Made by a program: the position numbers and the translations under genes. Of a DNA stretch of 64,000 nucleotides, positions 1-9,367 are shown piece by piece (the stretch's first letter is position 1; each line of letters opens with the position of its first letter). Below the pieces are notes generated by a model, which saw nothing but the letters and a program-made list of their open reading frames with translations, made no database searches and was not told the origin of the DNA. Source of the DNA: Sphingomonas natans (GTDB taxonomy: Bacteria; Pseudomonadota; Alphaproteobacteria; Sphingomonadales; Sphingomonadaceae); NCBI RefSeq assembly GCF_030546695.1, contig NZ_JAUOTP010000005.1:328664-392663 (forward strand), given 5' to 3'.

Positions 1-2747
1 CGCTCAAGCTGCACGTCTCGATGCTCGACGCGCGCGCGGACCTGCTCCTGGCGCAGCCGGTCCAACGCCTCCGCATGGCGCAACCCAAATCGACTGGCCC
101 GGTCGCGGTCGAGGCGACCGAGCGCCTCAAGCGAGGACGTCTTCTCGCCACTGAAGCGAATGAGCTTGTCGATCAGCCTGTGCGGATCCTCGGTCCAAAG
201 CTTCACGCCGAACCGTGCGCGGGTGATGGCGGTGTAATAATTCTGGGCGTTGACGAGCCCTGCATTGACCGGCGCGAGAACGTAAGCGCGCGCATAGGTC
301 TTCGACTGAGCCGAATAGACGGTCTCCGCATAGCCATGGTCCCAGGTCTTGTGCGCTTCGAGATCGATGGACTGGATATGCTCGCCGCGATCCCATTTGA
401 TCGTGACCCGCGCTCCTTCGACCGCAAGGACTGTACCGCGCTCGGCGTTCTTCAGATCGAGATCGTGCGTTGCCAGGCGCCACTGGATGCGATCGCCTTG
501 CGAAAGATCCCGCTCCTCCGTGTTGAACACATTGACGTGTCGGGCCTGCCCGAGCCGGGGATCCCACCGGATGATCCGGCCATTCTCGTCGAGCAACCGG
601 ACGATTTGCCGCCCGTTCGCGCCTCGCCCAAGCCCCAGCACCCGATATTCCGCGCCGCGCGCAAGCCCAAGCCCGGCATTGTGCTGCGTGAAGGTCACGA
701 CCTGTCCGCCGGAATAGAAGCGGGCATTGTGCTTTTCCTGATCGGACAGGCCGGCAGGCGTCAGCACCTGAAGGCGCGTATCCTCGGCGGCGATGACGCC
801 TTCGCGCTTGAGCGTCTCCCTGATCTGCGCGTTGACGATAAGGCGGGTGGCATTATCCAGCACCAGGATATTCGTGCCTAGACGGCTCTCGGGCTTCAGC
901 CGCGTCCACTCCGAGACAAGGCCTTTCGCCAGCACGGCTGCTTCGTCGCCGCTGGTGACCTTGTCGAGGTATTCAAGCGATGCGGCATAATTGCCGAGGC
1001 GCGCCTGCGTCACCGCCGCTTTCATCGAGCGCGTCTGCTGCCGCAGCGACTCCGTGAGTTCCGCGGTGGGCAGGCCGAGCCTCTGCATCAACCAGAACGC
1101 CTTGCCCTGTTCGATCGCGCCCGTCTGCTTATTGTCGCCGAGCAAAATCAGACGTGCGCCCGTCTGCCGGCTGATCTCAAGGACGCGCAGCGCCTGCCGA
1201 TTTCCAAGCTGACCGGCTTCATCGAGAACCAGCACGTCCGAGGAGCCTAGCCCCCTACCCCCACCGGCGATCAGACTGGCCACTGTGCGAAAGTCGATGT
1301 CAGCCGTCTGTCCGAGGTTCGCGGCGGCCGACGACGTCGGCGCGAGCGCCGTCACCACCGTGCCTGGCTCCGCCGCCTGCTTCAGCGCTCGGGCGAGGGT
1401 CGACTTGCCGGCGCCCGCGACGCCATGGATCCCGCTGACACGGTCACGCGACATCGCGATTTGGGTCAAAGCCTGTTCCTGCTGCGGGGTCAGACCAAAG
1501 TGCTCGAAGACGCGGAGGAGGCGTTCGGCGCTCGCGATGGGGCGGGCATCGTCGAGTGCCAGCGCAAGATGTTGGGACAGCGCCAGCTCAACGCGCGCCG
1601 TCGCGCGCGTCGTACGGCCCCGGGTCAGGATATGGTCACCCGTCGGCTCGCGGGTCGCGAGAAGCTTCGCCCGTACTTCGTGCTCGGCAAGCAGGGGCCT
1701 GAGGTCATCGAGGCGCACCTCGCCCACATGCGAAGCGAGCCCGAGCCGAACCATTCGCCCGAGATTATTGACGGCCTCTCGCGTCTCCGCCTGGCGAATG
1801 CCGAACAAGGTCGCGCGGCGTGCCGCCATCGCCTCGACGGCAATAGACCGATCTTCCCTCGCCTTTGCGGACGAAAGCGTGTCGTAGAGAGCGTCGCGGT
1901 GCGGGGCGGAACGGGCGGTCCAAACCGCGTGGAGGGCATCGAGCCCGGCCTTTTCCTTGCCGCGACGAGTCTCGTAAAAGGACTGGCGACGTGCCGCTTG
2001 GCCCGTGAGCCCGTGCTCGCGGGCGTGGGCGTCGATCTGCTCGGCGCGCTGAGACAGTTCGGTGATGAGGGCTTGCGGAACGCCTTTGATTTCGAACAGA
2101 CCGCTGCGCGGATCGGACTCGATCTCATAGCCAAGGCGCCTCAGATCGTGGGCAAGGGCATTACGGTAGACCTGACCGGCAACCATCTGCTCGGCAAACA
2201 TCGCCCGCGTTTCCAGGCTGGCCATCGGATCGCCGTCGCGCGCATTGGTCATATTCATCACGACGACGTGGGTATGAAGATGGGGATCCAGCTCGCGGCT
2301 GGCATGCTCCGTAAACCGCGCGAACAGCAGGCGAGCCGTCGTCTGATGCACGACCCCGCCGTCTTCGCGCCGGCGCAACGTGGCATGCTCCTCCAGATAG
2401 CCAAGCGCCGAGCCGACGGCGGCCTCGTGGGCCGCGCTGATCCGCTCGTCTTCCATGACCAACGCCATTATCGACACGGATTTGGGCGCATTGACCGCAA
2501 AGTCCCAGCCGGGATGATGCTGGATCTCGCCATCGGCGCGATGCCGCCCGAGCTGCTGATCGTTGACGCGGCCGGCAAGCAGGTCCCGGAACGTCTGCGG
2601 ATCGACCGGTCCTTCGAGGCCGAGCTCCGCGGCGATCCGTCCGCCCCACTCCGACGGTTCCAAACCACCCTTCGAATAATAATCGCCAACCGTATAATAG
2701 CGGGCAATGTTCGCGGAGCTGCCTTTTAGGCGACGCGGATGGATCAT
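1..2747 (-). CDS. MobF-family conjugative relaxase-helicase (TraA/TrwC type), 3' end outside window
   Basis: Nicks one strand at oriT, stays covalently attached and unwinds the plasmid for transfer. 915 codons are visible with no stop before the left edge, so the C-terminus is missing. The N-terminal relaxase domain shows candidate catalytic tyrosines (Y17, Y18, Y23, Y24) and the metal-binding HxHxH triad at H156, H158 and H160. A RecD-like helicase follows, with Walker A GVAGAGKST (K448) and Walker B VLDEAGQ (D509, E510), and a late helicase motif with the sequence YTAITRA. The ATG overlaps the stop of the coupling-protein gene as ATGA, which implies translational coupling. All these motifs lie in one frame. 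A long open frame on the opposite strand is a shadow. Family assignment is secure; the gene name is not. Confidence 0.95.
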   Translation of the reverse strand, partial: MIHPRRLKGSSANIARYYTVGDYYSKGGLEPSEWGGRIAAELGLEGPVDPQTFRDLLAGRVNDQQLGRHRADGEIQHHPGWDFAVNAPKSVSIMALVMEDERISAAHEAAVGSALGYLEEHATLRRREDGGVVHQTTARLLFARFTEHASRELDPHLHTHVVVMNMTNARDGDPMASLETRAMFAEQMVAGQVYRNALAHDLRRLGYEIESDPRSGLFEIKGVPQALITELSQRAEQIDAHAREHGLTGQAARRQSFYETRRGKEKAGLDALHAVWTARSAPHRDALYDTLSSAKAREDRSIAVEAMAARRATLFGIRQAETREAVNNLGRMVRLGLASHVGEVRLDDLRPLLAEHEVRAKLLATREPTGDHILTRGRTTRATARVELALSQHLALALDDARPIASAERLLRVFEHFGLTPQQEQALTQIAMSRDRVSGIHGVAGAGKSTLARALKQAAEPGTVVTALAPTSSAAANLGQTADIDFRTVASLIAGGGRGLGSSDVLVLDEAGQLGNRQALRVLEISRQTGARLILLGDNKQTGAIEQGKAFWLMQRLGLPTAELTESLRQQTRSMKAAVTQARLGNYAASLEYLDKVTSGDEAAVLAKGLVSEWTRLKPESRLGTNILVLDNATRLIVNAQIRETLKREGVIAAEDTRLQVLTPAGLSDQEKHNARFYSGGQVVTFTQHNAGLGLARGAEYRVLGLGRGANGRQIVRLLDENGRIIRWDPRLGQARHVNVFNTEERDLSQGDRIQWRLATHDLDLKNAERGTVLAVEGARVTIKWDRGEHIQSIDLEAHKTWDHGYAETVYSAQSKTYARAYVLAPVNAGLVNAQNYYTAITRARFGVKLWTEDPHRLIDKLIRFSGEKTSSLEALGRLDRDRASRFGLRHAEALDRLRQEQVRARVEHRDVQLE

Positions 2748-4750
2748 GCCGGCTGCGCCTGATGCGCCGGCCCGTCCTCACGGTCGTAGATCGCAAGTTC
2801 GATCCGGACCTTACCCCGCGCCGGCGCCAGCATCTGCGCTGCCGGACCTGACGCCCGCGCGCGTGGTCCCCGCTGTTCGTGCTCGGCGGATTGGAAAGGC
2901 AGCTCCTGATCCCGAACAGCGAGCGACCTTGCTTCGACGTCTTGAACGGACCTCGGCCTTGCACGTCTTTGTGAGGGCCGTGGCGCCGCATGGATCGTCT
3001 CGATCAGGGCTTTTCCATCCGTATCGCGCAATGGCGGCGTCTCTCGCTCGATAAAGCCGTCGGCAATGCTCGCGACCGAATTGAACGTGTCGGCGAACCG
3101 CACGACCGGCAGGTTTCGCCCGAACCGCAGAAAACCGGAGAGATTGGGAAGATTGGTCACCTCGGTGTGCATGACCAACGGGCGCGTAACCTGCATGCGC
3201 GACAGGTTCACCCCATCGCGCATATCATTGACGCCATAGGACATGCCTTCATTGGCCTCGACCTGCTCGACCTGCCCGAGATTCTCGGAGACGTGCTTGG
3301 CGGTCGGCGTGTCATTGGCGCGCAGCGCCACCCAGGTTGAGCAATAGCCGGTGATCGCCGCGGCATCCTGGATGCCATAGGTAGCTTCCAGTTGGGGATA
3401 GGATTGGAAGCCGAGGATGCCGCATCCGCCATATTTGCGTGCGCGGGCCAGGAAATCCGACAGAGACGGCAGCTTCTGAAGCGTCGGCAATTCGTCGATA
3501 ACACAATAAAGGCGGCGGTCACGATCAGGCGCAAGGCTCATGATCGCGGAGATCGCGATATCGAGCCAGACTGTGATCAGGGGTCGGAGCGACGGCAGCT
3601 GATCGGCCTTGACGGTGATGAAGAGCCAGCCGTCGCCTTTCTCATTCTCGACCCATTCCCGGATCGACAGCCCTTTGCGCGTGTCGTCGAGATAGGAGAA
3701 GGATCGCATGACCGAGGCGAGTTCGGCCTGAATGCCGGCAGAGGTTCTCTCACCCTCGGTGCTGATGAACGCGGCCGCGTCCGTGCCGGCGGCGAATGCG
3801 GCCAGATCCTTCAGCTTCGAGCGAAGCAGGCGGTCGAGCAGGATCGAGACGAGCATTTCCTTTTCGCGGGCGAGCTTGCGCAGCACCGCCACCAGCGTCC
3901 CGCGCGCCGCTTTCGCCCAGAAAGGATCGCCGGCCTTGTCGGGGATCGTCGACTCCGCGATCTGATCATAATGATAGTCGCGCGGCACATCGCCCCATGG
4001 CGACCAATGGCTTGTTCTTCTGTCGAGCGGGTTGAGAATGATGTCGCGGTCGGGCCGGTAGAATTTCTCCACGAATGTGCCGGCCGTGTCGTAGATAATG
4101 GCTCGCCGCCCCTCCCGCCTGATGCCGTCGAGCATCTTGACGATGAGGTTGGTCTTGCCCGTGCCTGGGGCGCCACAAAGCAGGATATGCTCCGGTTCGA
4201 AGGCGGAGGGCACGAAGACGCCGCCGATCGCGAAGCTTCCTCTCCGCTGCCTTTGAAGTATCCGGCGGACTTGCCGCACCGTCCCAAATCTGGCGCCGCG
4301 AAGATACTCATTCGAGCCAAGCCCCCTGCCCGTCCGCGTGAAGGTCAGCCAGGCACAACCCAGCGCGAACAGTGCGAACAGGCCGGCGACGAGCGCACCA
4401 TGGATCAAGGCGAGCTCTGCGGCATGGAGCGTCCGTTTCGCCAGCGCCCCTTCCAGCAGCCAATCGGCCGATGTCCAGTATGGGCGGCCGGCCGGGGTTT
4501 TGAACAGGATGGGGTCATTGGTGCCCGGTGCAGCCTCTGCCTTGAAACTGGCCTCGAGTAGCTTGGTCAGGACATAATGCTGGTAGGCGCTGGTGTGCTC
4601 GAGCGCCCACCAAATGGTTCCGATCACCCAGAGAGCGATCCCCGCGATCACCGTCTGGAAAAACACCTGCGTGGTCATCCGGACATTGTGCACGATCGCC
4701 TGCCCGCCGCGCGTCCACGAGCCGAGCGTGTCGTTGCGAAATATGCTCAT
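2744..4750 (-). CDS. Type IV coupling protein (TraD/VirD4/TrwB-like ATPase)
   Basis: A 668-aa inner-membrane ATPase that should link the relaxase-DNA complex to the type IV secretion channel. Two membrane segments sit at about residues 27-50 and 111-137. The Walker A motif GAPGTGKT is at 193-200 and the Walker B VIDE at 417-420, and FQSYPQLE near 448-455 resembles the conserved sensor region of this family. The length is normal. Start and stop overlap the flanking genes by ATGA on both sides, placing it in the middle of a three-gene transfer operon. The C-terminal 60 residues are basic and low-complexity, probably a relaxosome contact. No mating-pair-formation (trb/virB) genes are visible in the window. 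Confidence 0.95.
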   Translation of the reverse strand: MSIFRNDTLGSWTRGGQAIVHNVRMTTQVFFQTVIAGIALWVIGTIWWALEHTSAYQHYVLTKLLEASFKAEAAPGTNDPILFKTPAGRPYWTSADWLLEGALAKRTLHAAELALIHGALVAGLFALFALGCAWLTFTRTGRGLGSNEYLRGARFGTVRQVRRILQRQRRGSFAIGGVFVPSAFEPEHILLCGAPGTGKTNLIVKMLDGIRREGRRAIIYDTAGTFVEKFYRPDRDIILNPLDRRTSHWSPWGDVPRDYHYDQIAESTIPDKAGDPFWAKAARGTLVAVLRKLAREKEMLVSILLDRLLRSKLKDLAAFAAGTDAAAFISTEGERTSAGIQAELASVMRSFSYLDDTRKGLSIREWVENEKGDGWLFITVKADQLPSLRPLITVWLDIAISAIMSLAPDRDRRLYCVIDELPTLQKLPSLSDFLARARKYGGCGILGFQSYPQLEATYGIQDAAAITGYCSTWVALRANDTPTAKHVSENLGQVEQVEANEGMSYGVNDMRDGVNLSRMQVTRPLVMHTEVTNLPNLSGFLRFGRNLPVVRFADTFNSVASIADGFIERETPPLRDTDGKALIETIHAAPRPSQRRARPRSVQDVEARSLAVRDQELPFQSAEHEQRGPRARASGPAAQMLAPARGKVRIELAIYDREDGPAHQAQPA

Positions 4751-5079
4751 CTCGGCAGGTCCGGGTCGAGCAGACCTCGGTCGCGAAGCAAGGCTCTGGC
4801 TTCAGCCATGCCCCGCTTCAGCGTATCGGGTGCGCGGTCTCCCACGGACGTCGCCAAGATCGACAGGATCTGTATCGTTGTCGCGAGGATCTCGTCTTGG
4901 GACGAATATATGTAACGGCCGTTCGGATCCGCGGCCTGTTCCAGGACGGAGCGAATGAAGGCCGAAAAAGGCACCTGTGCCGCGGCGGCACGCTTATGAA
5001 GCCGATCGTGCAACTGAGGATCGAGACGGACGCTTATGCGCACTGGTCCGAAGCTCCGGATGAGACCCGGCCAGACCAT
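4747..5079 (-). CDS. Ribbon-helix-helix relaxosome accessory protein
   Basis: A 110-aa protein whose N-terminal third (VRISVRLDPQLHDRLHKRAA) has the strand-helix-helix pattern of Arc/MetJ ribbon-helix-helix DNA-binding proteins. The alanine/leucine-rich C-terminus probably oligomerises. It is first in the operon with the coupling protein and relaxase, and its stop overlaps the coupling-protein start as ATGA. By analogy with TrwA or MobC-type proteins it probably binds oriT and autoregulates the operon; this is inference from context. The exact start is uncertain because in-frame alternatives lie close to the beginning of the fold. Confidence 0.8.
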   Translation of the reverse strand: MVWPGLIRSFGPVRISVRLDPQLHDRLHKRAAAAQVPFSAFIRSVLEQAADPNGRYIYSSQDEILATTIQILSILATSVGDRAPDTLKRGMAEARALLRDRGLLDPDLPR

Positions 5080-5215
5080 CTCGAAGCGCTTAAAGATTAA
5101 CCTTCGCGACGATCCTGCTCAAGCGGGTTGCCAAGCTTCTTTTCAAATTGGGAACGATATCGCGCGCTAGGCGCACAAAATCTAACGGTATCCGTAAGCG
5201 CGCTCACGCCTGATT
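5080..5215. other. Intergenic region upstream of transfer operon; possible oriT/operator
   Basis: A 136-bp AT-richer gap upstream of the ribbon-helix-helix gene and divergent from the next gene. It contains the short palindrome ACGGTATCCGT and a GCGCGC sequence repeated on either side of it (about 5161-5205). MobF oriT sites commonly lie next to the RHH gene, so this is the natural candidate. No recognised nic consensus could be identified by eye. Confidence 0.3.
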
Positions 5216-5380
5216 TTGGTGGAGAGCCGCCCGGCCGCTTTTGGAATGCGCGCCGACGCCACGGTCCCGCGAAAAGAGGGTCGTAGGCGAGCTCGTCTCG
5301 AGCCTCTGGACGAGCTTCCCGCCATCGTGTTGAGGCGGTGGTTTACCCCAGCGGTTGGGCTGGGCGGCGGAGACGAAGCG

Positions 5381-5704
5381 GTGGCGAAGGCGACAACGAA
5401 ACGGCCATCACGCGGCAGCCGTGGGGAACCAGCCGGCATCTTCGTCTGGATGCTTTGGCTGATCGTGATTGCGTTGCTGGCCGTGATCGCTCGGTACGCC
5501 TTCATTGCCGCCCAGCCTGATCGGGCCGGTTATACCCTATTCGGTCGGGAAGGTTCGTTGGAGCCGGCTGGCAAGCCGAACGTGAATGGGGACAAGGGAA
5601 CGAGCGTGGACAAGGCCATGCGTAAGCCGAAGAAGGACTATTCCGAGACCGATCGGGCCAAGCTCGACGAACTGGTTGACGCGGCATCGCCGTCAAAGCG
5701 GTAG
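5381..5704 (+). CDS. Small single-pass membrane protein, unknown function
   Basis: Taking the GTG at 5381, preceded by GCGGAG at about 8 nt, gives 107 residues; an upstream in-frame start would add about 55 residues of low-complexity, arginine-rich sequence. A basic N-terminus is followed by one strongly hydrophobic helix (about residues 20-42, WMLWLIVIALLAVIARYAF) and a charged, lysine-rich tail. It is divergent from the transfer operon and about 230 bp before the membrane/DUF5677 pair. I do not recognise a family. A transfer-associated membrane peptide is possible but unproven. Confidence 0.5.
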   Translation: MAKATTKRPSRGSRGEPAGIFVWMLWLIVIALLAVIARYAFIAAQPDRAGYTLFGREGSLEPAGKPNVNGDKGTSVDKAMRKPKKDYSETDRAKLDELVDAASPSKR

Positions 5705-5930
5705 CGCCCCTTCCGTCGCCCTATGGCAAGATGATGGTAAGCGGTCCGGCCGCTTTTGGGTCCCGAAAGGAGGTAAGCGGACGCTCGTTAACCTGGATCA
5801 GGACGGCAGCTACGCGCCCCATTCGAGCCGTTCGACTTTCTCGCCTTCGATCCTGAAAGCGGACAATCGTTCATGCCTGATTACGATATAGGCTGCGGGC
5901 GAACGGCGTCTCGGTTATCATTTGCTCGCG

Positions 5931-6620
5931 ATGATGAATACCTATTGTGCCCAGCCGTCCGGTTGCTTCTTTTGGGGCTTGTGGTGCGTGCTCTACGAAT
6001 TCCAGACACTGATTACCGGGCTGATCGCGATCGGTGTAGCGGTCGCTGCAGCGGTGCCCGTCTGGCGGCAACTGCGTGACAGCAATCTCCAGACGCGGAT
6101 TTCACACCGTGAGACGCTGGCGAACCTCCTTCGAGCCGCTTTGCGACGATATAAGCGCGTCGATGACGCCATTGCTGACCCTTTGCGTCGCGCAAACGAG
6201 GCGACCAGCGATCCGATTGGCGAAGACACGGCGATCGACGCTGAGGCGGCCTTCTATCTCGAATCCGAATTCAACCATCTGCTCGACTGGTACCTCGTCG
6301 TTCTGATGGGGACCGAGCACGCAGACATCGAGGGTAAGAAGCATGCTCTAAAGATCGCTCTCGACGCGCTAGTGACGACGCTCGGCACCGCGCACTGGGC
6401 CGATCATAACGATCAGCACGACGAAGATCGCGACGTGTCCGACGAGGATTGGGCGAAGGTGCTTGCTGAATGTGCCCAAGCCAAGATCGATGCAGCGTCC
6501 AAGGTCAAGGACGTGCAGCGGGCATATCGCAACCTTACGACTGCTCAGCAAACCTGGGTCCAGTCGCTGCGCACGCGCATCGCGCGGCTCGACCTCACCA
6601 TCGCAGCCGCCGGCGAGTAA
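5931..6620 (+). CDS. Membrane-anchored protein of unknown function, paired with DUF5677 gene
   Basis: 229 residues from the ATG at 5931; a TTG nine bases upstream is possible. An N-terminal hydrophobic stretch of about 35 residues (roughly 11-46) forms one or two membrane helices. A largely helical cytoplasmic part rich in D/E/A/R follows, with an acidic segment near residues 165-175 (DQHDEDRDVSDED). The next gene starts 6 bp after its stop, so the two are almost certainly co-transcribed. Its position directly before the DRT3 operon suggests a defence-island component. No family is recognised and no enzymatic motif seen. Confidence 0.7.
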   Translation: MMNTYCAQPSGCFFWGLWCVLYEFQTLITGLIAIGVAVAAAVPVWRQLRDSNLQTRISHRETLANLLRAALRRYKRVDDAIADPLRRANEATSDPIGEDTAIDAEAAFYLESEFNHLLDWYLVVLMGTEHADIEGKKHALKIALDALVTTLGTAHWADHNDQHDEDRDVSDEDWAKVLAECAQAKIDAASKVKDVQRAYRNLTTAQQTWVQSLRTRIARLDLTIAAAGE

Positions 6621-6626
6621 GCCGAC

Positions 6627-7910
6627 ATGGGCGTGCTACAGGATGCTGTCGATAAGACGATCGCAGATATCCCGCGCTTGGGGATCGAGAAGATCATCGC
6701 GGACAAACTAAAAGCTGCCGGTGCGGACGACCCCGCTCTCGCTAAACGCATAGCCGCCGCGATCATAGATGGGGCCGGCGATCACATCGAGTTCGCGTGC
6801 GACCAGCAGTTAGATATCGTCATCAACGACGAGGATATTAAGCGCGTTACGCGTGCCGCCGAATTGTTCGCCGAAGGGCTGCCCGATTTCATCAGGACGA
6901 TGACCGAAGATATGGCGGGCAAGCTCGCCGATGGCTTCGTCGAGCAATGGAAAGGTCTCGCCCCAAGCGATGATGGAGCCGCGACACGCGCCAAGATCGC
7001 GGCTGACTGGAGCGAACCGCTTGATCGACTGCGCATGTTGGTCGCTCTCTGCGAGCAAGAAGGCGACACGTTCAACATCGCCCATCTATCCGGCAAATCG
7101 GGACAGGGCCAACTTCGCGCCGAAGCGCTGGCACGGCTGCACATTCGCGCCTGCCGTATCGCCAAGGAGATCATCCTCCTGCTCGAGAACGGCTTTGCAG
7201 AGGGCGCGCAAGCGCGATGGCGAACACTCCATGAAGTGGCGGTCACGGCGACACTGATTGCCGAAGGCGGCGACGCCTTGACGGAGCGCTATTTCGATCA
7301 TGAGGCGGTGGAACGTAAACGCGCGCTCGACGATCATCGCCGCGCCGCCGCGATATCTGGCGAACCTGGGGCGTCGCAGCGCCAGTCGGCGGGGATCGAG
7401 AAGGCTTATGGCGCGGCGATCAAGAAGCACGGCAAGTCATTCAACAACATGTACGGCTGGGCGAGTGGCCAGCTGGGCATCCCGAAAGAACCTAAATTCC
7501 ATGATTTGCAGGAAGCGGCGGGCAGTCTGGCGCTAAAACTACGCTACCGGCTTGCTTCGTTCGATACGCATGCGAGCTCGGGGGCACTTGAGCAGCCGGT
7601 GCATCGTTGGGATCCGACAACGCACATCCCCGGCGCCTTCGCCGCCGGATTCGAGGAACCCGGCTCCGATACAGCACAGGCTATCGTTCAGGTCACTGGC
7701 CTGCTGCGTGCCGAACCGTGGGATGTCGACAACATCGCGCTGGGCCTTGCAATGATCAGGCTACGAAACGACACCGCCAATGCTTGGCATGAGGTTGCGC
7801 GACGCATCGCTAGGCGCGAGCAGCGAGCGCTTGACCGCGCCATGCGCAGGCCCGGACCGAATCGGCGGTTCGGTTACGTCAAAGCGAAGCCTGGATCGCG
7901 GCGCATCTGA
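6627..7910 (+). CDS. DUF5677-like protein
   Basis: A 427-aa, predominantly helical soluble protein. The central part (about residues 170-235, including LLLENGFAEGAQARWRTLHE) matches my memory of DUF5677, an uncharacterised helical family often seen in accessory regions. The N-terminal 150 residues look separate and helical, and the C-terminus is very basic. It lies 6 bp behind the membrane-anchored protein and 110 bp before drt3a, all on the plus strand. No catalytic motif is obvious. Family assignment is moderate and function unknown. Confidence 0.7.
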   Translation: MGVLQDAVDKTIADIPRLGIEKIIADKLKAAGADDPALAKRIAAAIIDGAGDHIEFACDQQLDIVINDEDIKRVTRAAELFAEGLPDFIRTMTEDMAGKLADGFVEQWKGLAPSDDGAATRAKIAADWSEPLDRLRMLVALCEQEGDTFNIAHLSGKSGQGQLRAEALARLHIRACRIAKEIILLLENGFAEGAQARWRTLHEVAVTATLIAEGGDALTERYFDHEAVERKRALDDHRRAAAISGEPGASQRQSAGIEKAYGAAIKKHGKSFNNMYGWASGQLGIPKEPKFHDLQEAAGSLALKLRYRLASFDTHASSGALEQPVHRWDPTTHIPGAFAAGFEEPGSDTAQAIVQVTGLLRAEPWDVDNIALGLAMIRLRNDTANAWHEVARRIARREQRALDRAMRRPGPNRRFGYVKAKPGSRRI

Positions 7911-8020
7911 TGCCGGGATATCACTTAGGGCAATTCAGGACGCCTCGAAGTGCGATTAGAATCGCCTTGAGCATTATCGTGGATGACAACGGGCGATAGA
8001 GACGGGATGACTAGCCAGTA

Positions 8021-9367
8021 ATGCTCGATCAAATGTTCACTGCGGAGAATTTCCGCCGCATCTACGACACCGAGAACCGCAAAGGGCTCGACTTGGCGAG
8101 CCGTTATTTTCCGACGCTCGAACCGCTCACCCTCGCTGTTCGCGACAAGGTGCAGGGCATTCGAGATCATCGCGGACTCGAAGCAACGATGACCGCCGAC
8201 CTTTTCGCGGCGACGCTGGCGACGTTGAAATCCGAACTCGCCGCCCTGAAAGCTGAAAAGTCGGCGGCTGTCGATGACCTGATGGATGAAATCAGCCAGA
8301 AGGTTCTCAAGCCGAGCTTCAAGATCGCGCTGTCACAGAAGACCGGGCCAAAGGGCAAGCCTGTGTTCTGCATCGACGCAGAGCCGGAAACCTTCTTTGT
8401 CATCAAGCAGCTTCAGCGGAACATCCACCGCATATACGGGGTCAAACAGGCAAATCGGCACGACCTCGTGTGCCAGCTTCGCGATATGCTCGGCAGCAGT
8501 TTTCCATTCGAGTTGGTTCGCACCGATATCCAGTCATTTTACGAGAGCATCGACCGCAAGCGGCTGGTCGAGAAGCTGGACCGCGACCAGCTTCTTAGTC
8601 CGGCCTCGAAAAAGTACATCAAGCAGGTGCTAGACTCCTATGGCACGATATCCGGCGCCGCGACTGGCATCCCGCGCGGTGTCGGGATCAGCGCCTATCT
8701 GGCCGAACTGTATTTGCGCCCGGTCGATAAGGCGATCAGGGCGATCCCAGGCCTGGTTCTTTATTGCCGGTTCGTCGATGACATTGTCGCCGTGTTTGCG
8801 CGCCCGCCCGCTGGCAAGAACCTTGGATCGTTCAAGGATTTGATCATCGCGATTTTCGGCGAAAATGCGCTCAATCATAACCCTGACAAAACTCACGAAT
8901 TCGCACTGGCCGACAGCGCGCCGAAGAAGTTCGAGTATCTCGGCTATCGCTTTCACCTGAAGCCGGGAGCCTTCGAAATCAGCCCGAGCGCGGCGAAGGT
9001 AGTAAAATACCGCGCGCGGATGAATGCCGCTTTCACGGAATACTGGCGTGAGAAACCGGTCAATCCGAAGGGCGCTTTCCGCAAGCTCGTCGGTCGCATC
9101 AAATTCCTGACCGGCAACACCCGGCTTTCTAACAGCAAGTCGCGGGCGGCGACCGGCATATACTTCAACAACTCGATCGCGACGGATCTGTCGAGCCTCG
9201 CAATCCTCGACAAAAGGCTCAAAACCCGCATCACGAAGCTGAAGCGGACTAGCCTGCAAAAGCAGTTGAAGAAGCTCAAATTTACCACGGGCTTCGAGCA
9301 GCGCCGGTATCATAATTTCAGTACGCGAGAGTTGCAGATGATCGTGAGGGCCTGGAAACATGGCTAA
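8021..9367 (+). CDS. drt3a: DRT3 antiphage reverse transcriptase A (UG3 class)
   Basis: A 448-aa reverse transcriptase. The palm carries the first catalytic Asp in RTDIQSF (D169) and the pair in CRFVDDIV (D253, D254). The N-terminus (NFRRIYDTENRKG) resembles the UG3 reverse transcriptases of defence-associated RT type 3 as I remember them. There is no intron maturase domain, msr/msd or variable repeat nearby, which argues against a group II intron, retron or DGR. In DRT3 systems this enzyme is reported to copy an ACACAC template of a partner ncRNA into poly(GT). A second RT overlaps its end by 8 bp, the defining two-RT arrangement. No close RBS consensus is visible at the start; the ATG fits the family N-terminus. 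Confidence 0.88.
   Translation: MLDQMFTAENFRRIYDTENRKGLDLASRYFPTLEPLTLAVRDKVQGIRDHRGLEATMTADLFAATLATLKSELAALKAEKSAAVDDLMDEISQKVLKPSFKIALSQKTGPKGKPVFCIDAEPETFFVIKQLQRNIHRIYGVKQANRHDLVCQLRDMLGSSFPFELVRTDIQSFYESIDRKRLVEKLDRDQLLSPASKKYIKQVLDSYGTISGAATGIPRGVGISAYLAELYLRPVDKAIRAIPGLVLYCRFVDDIVAVFARPPAGKNLGSFKDLIIAIFGENALNHNPDKTHEFALADSAPKKFEYLGYRFHLKPGAFEISPSAAKVVKYRARMNAAFTEYWREKPVNPKGAFRKLVGRIKFLTGNTRLSNSKSRAATGIYFNNSIATDLSSLAILDKRLKTRITKLKRTSLQKQLKKLKFTTGFEQRRYHNFSTRELQMIVRAWKHG

Noticed and set aside
1425..2729. Long open frame on the plus strand opposite the relaxase gene
   Set aside because: It has no recognisable domain, and the minus strand carries a continuous relaxase-helicase with all expected motifs. 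Long antisense frames are common in GC-rich DNA.
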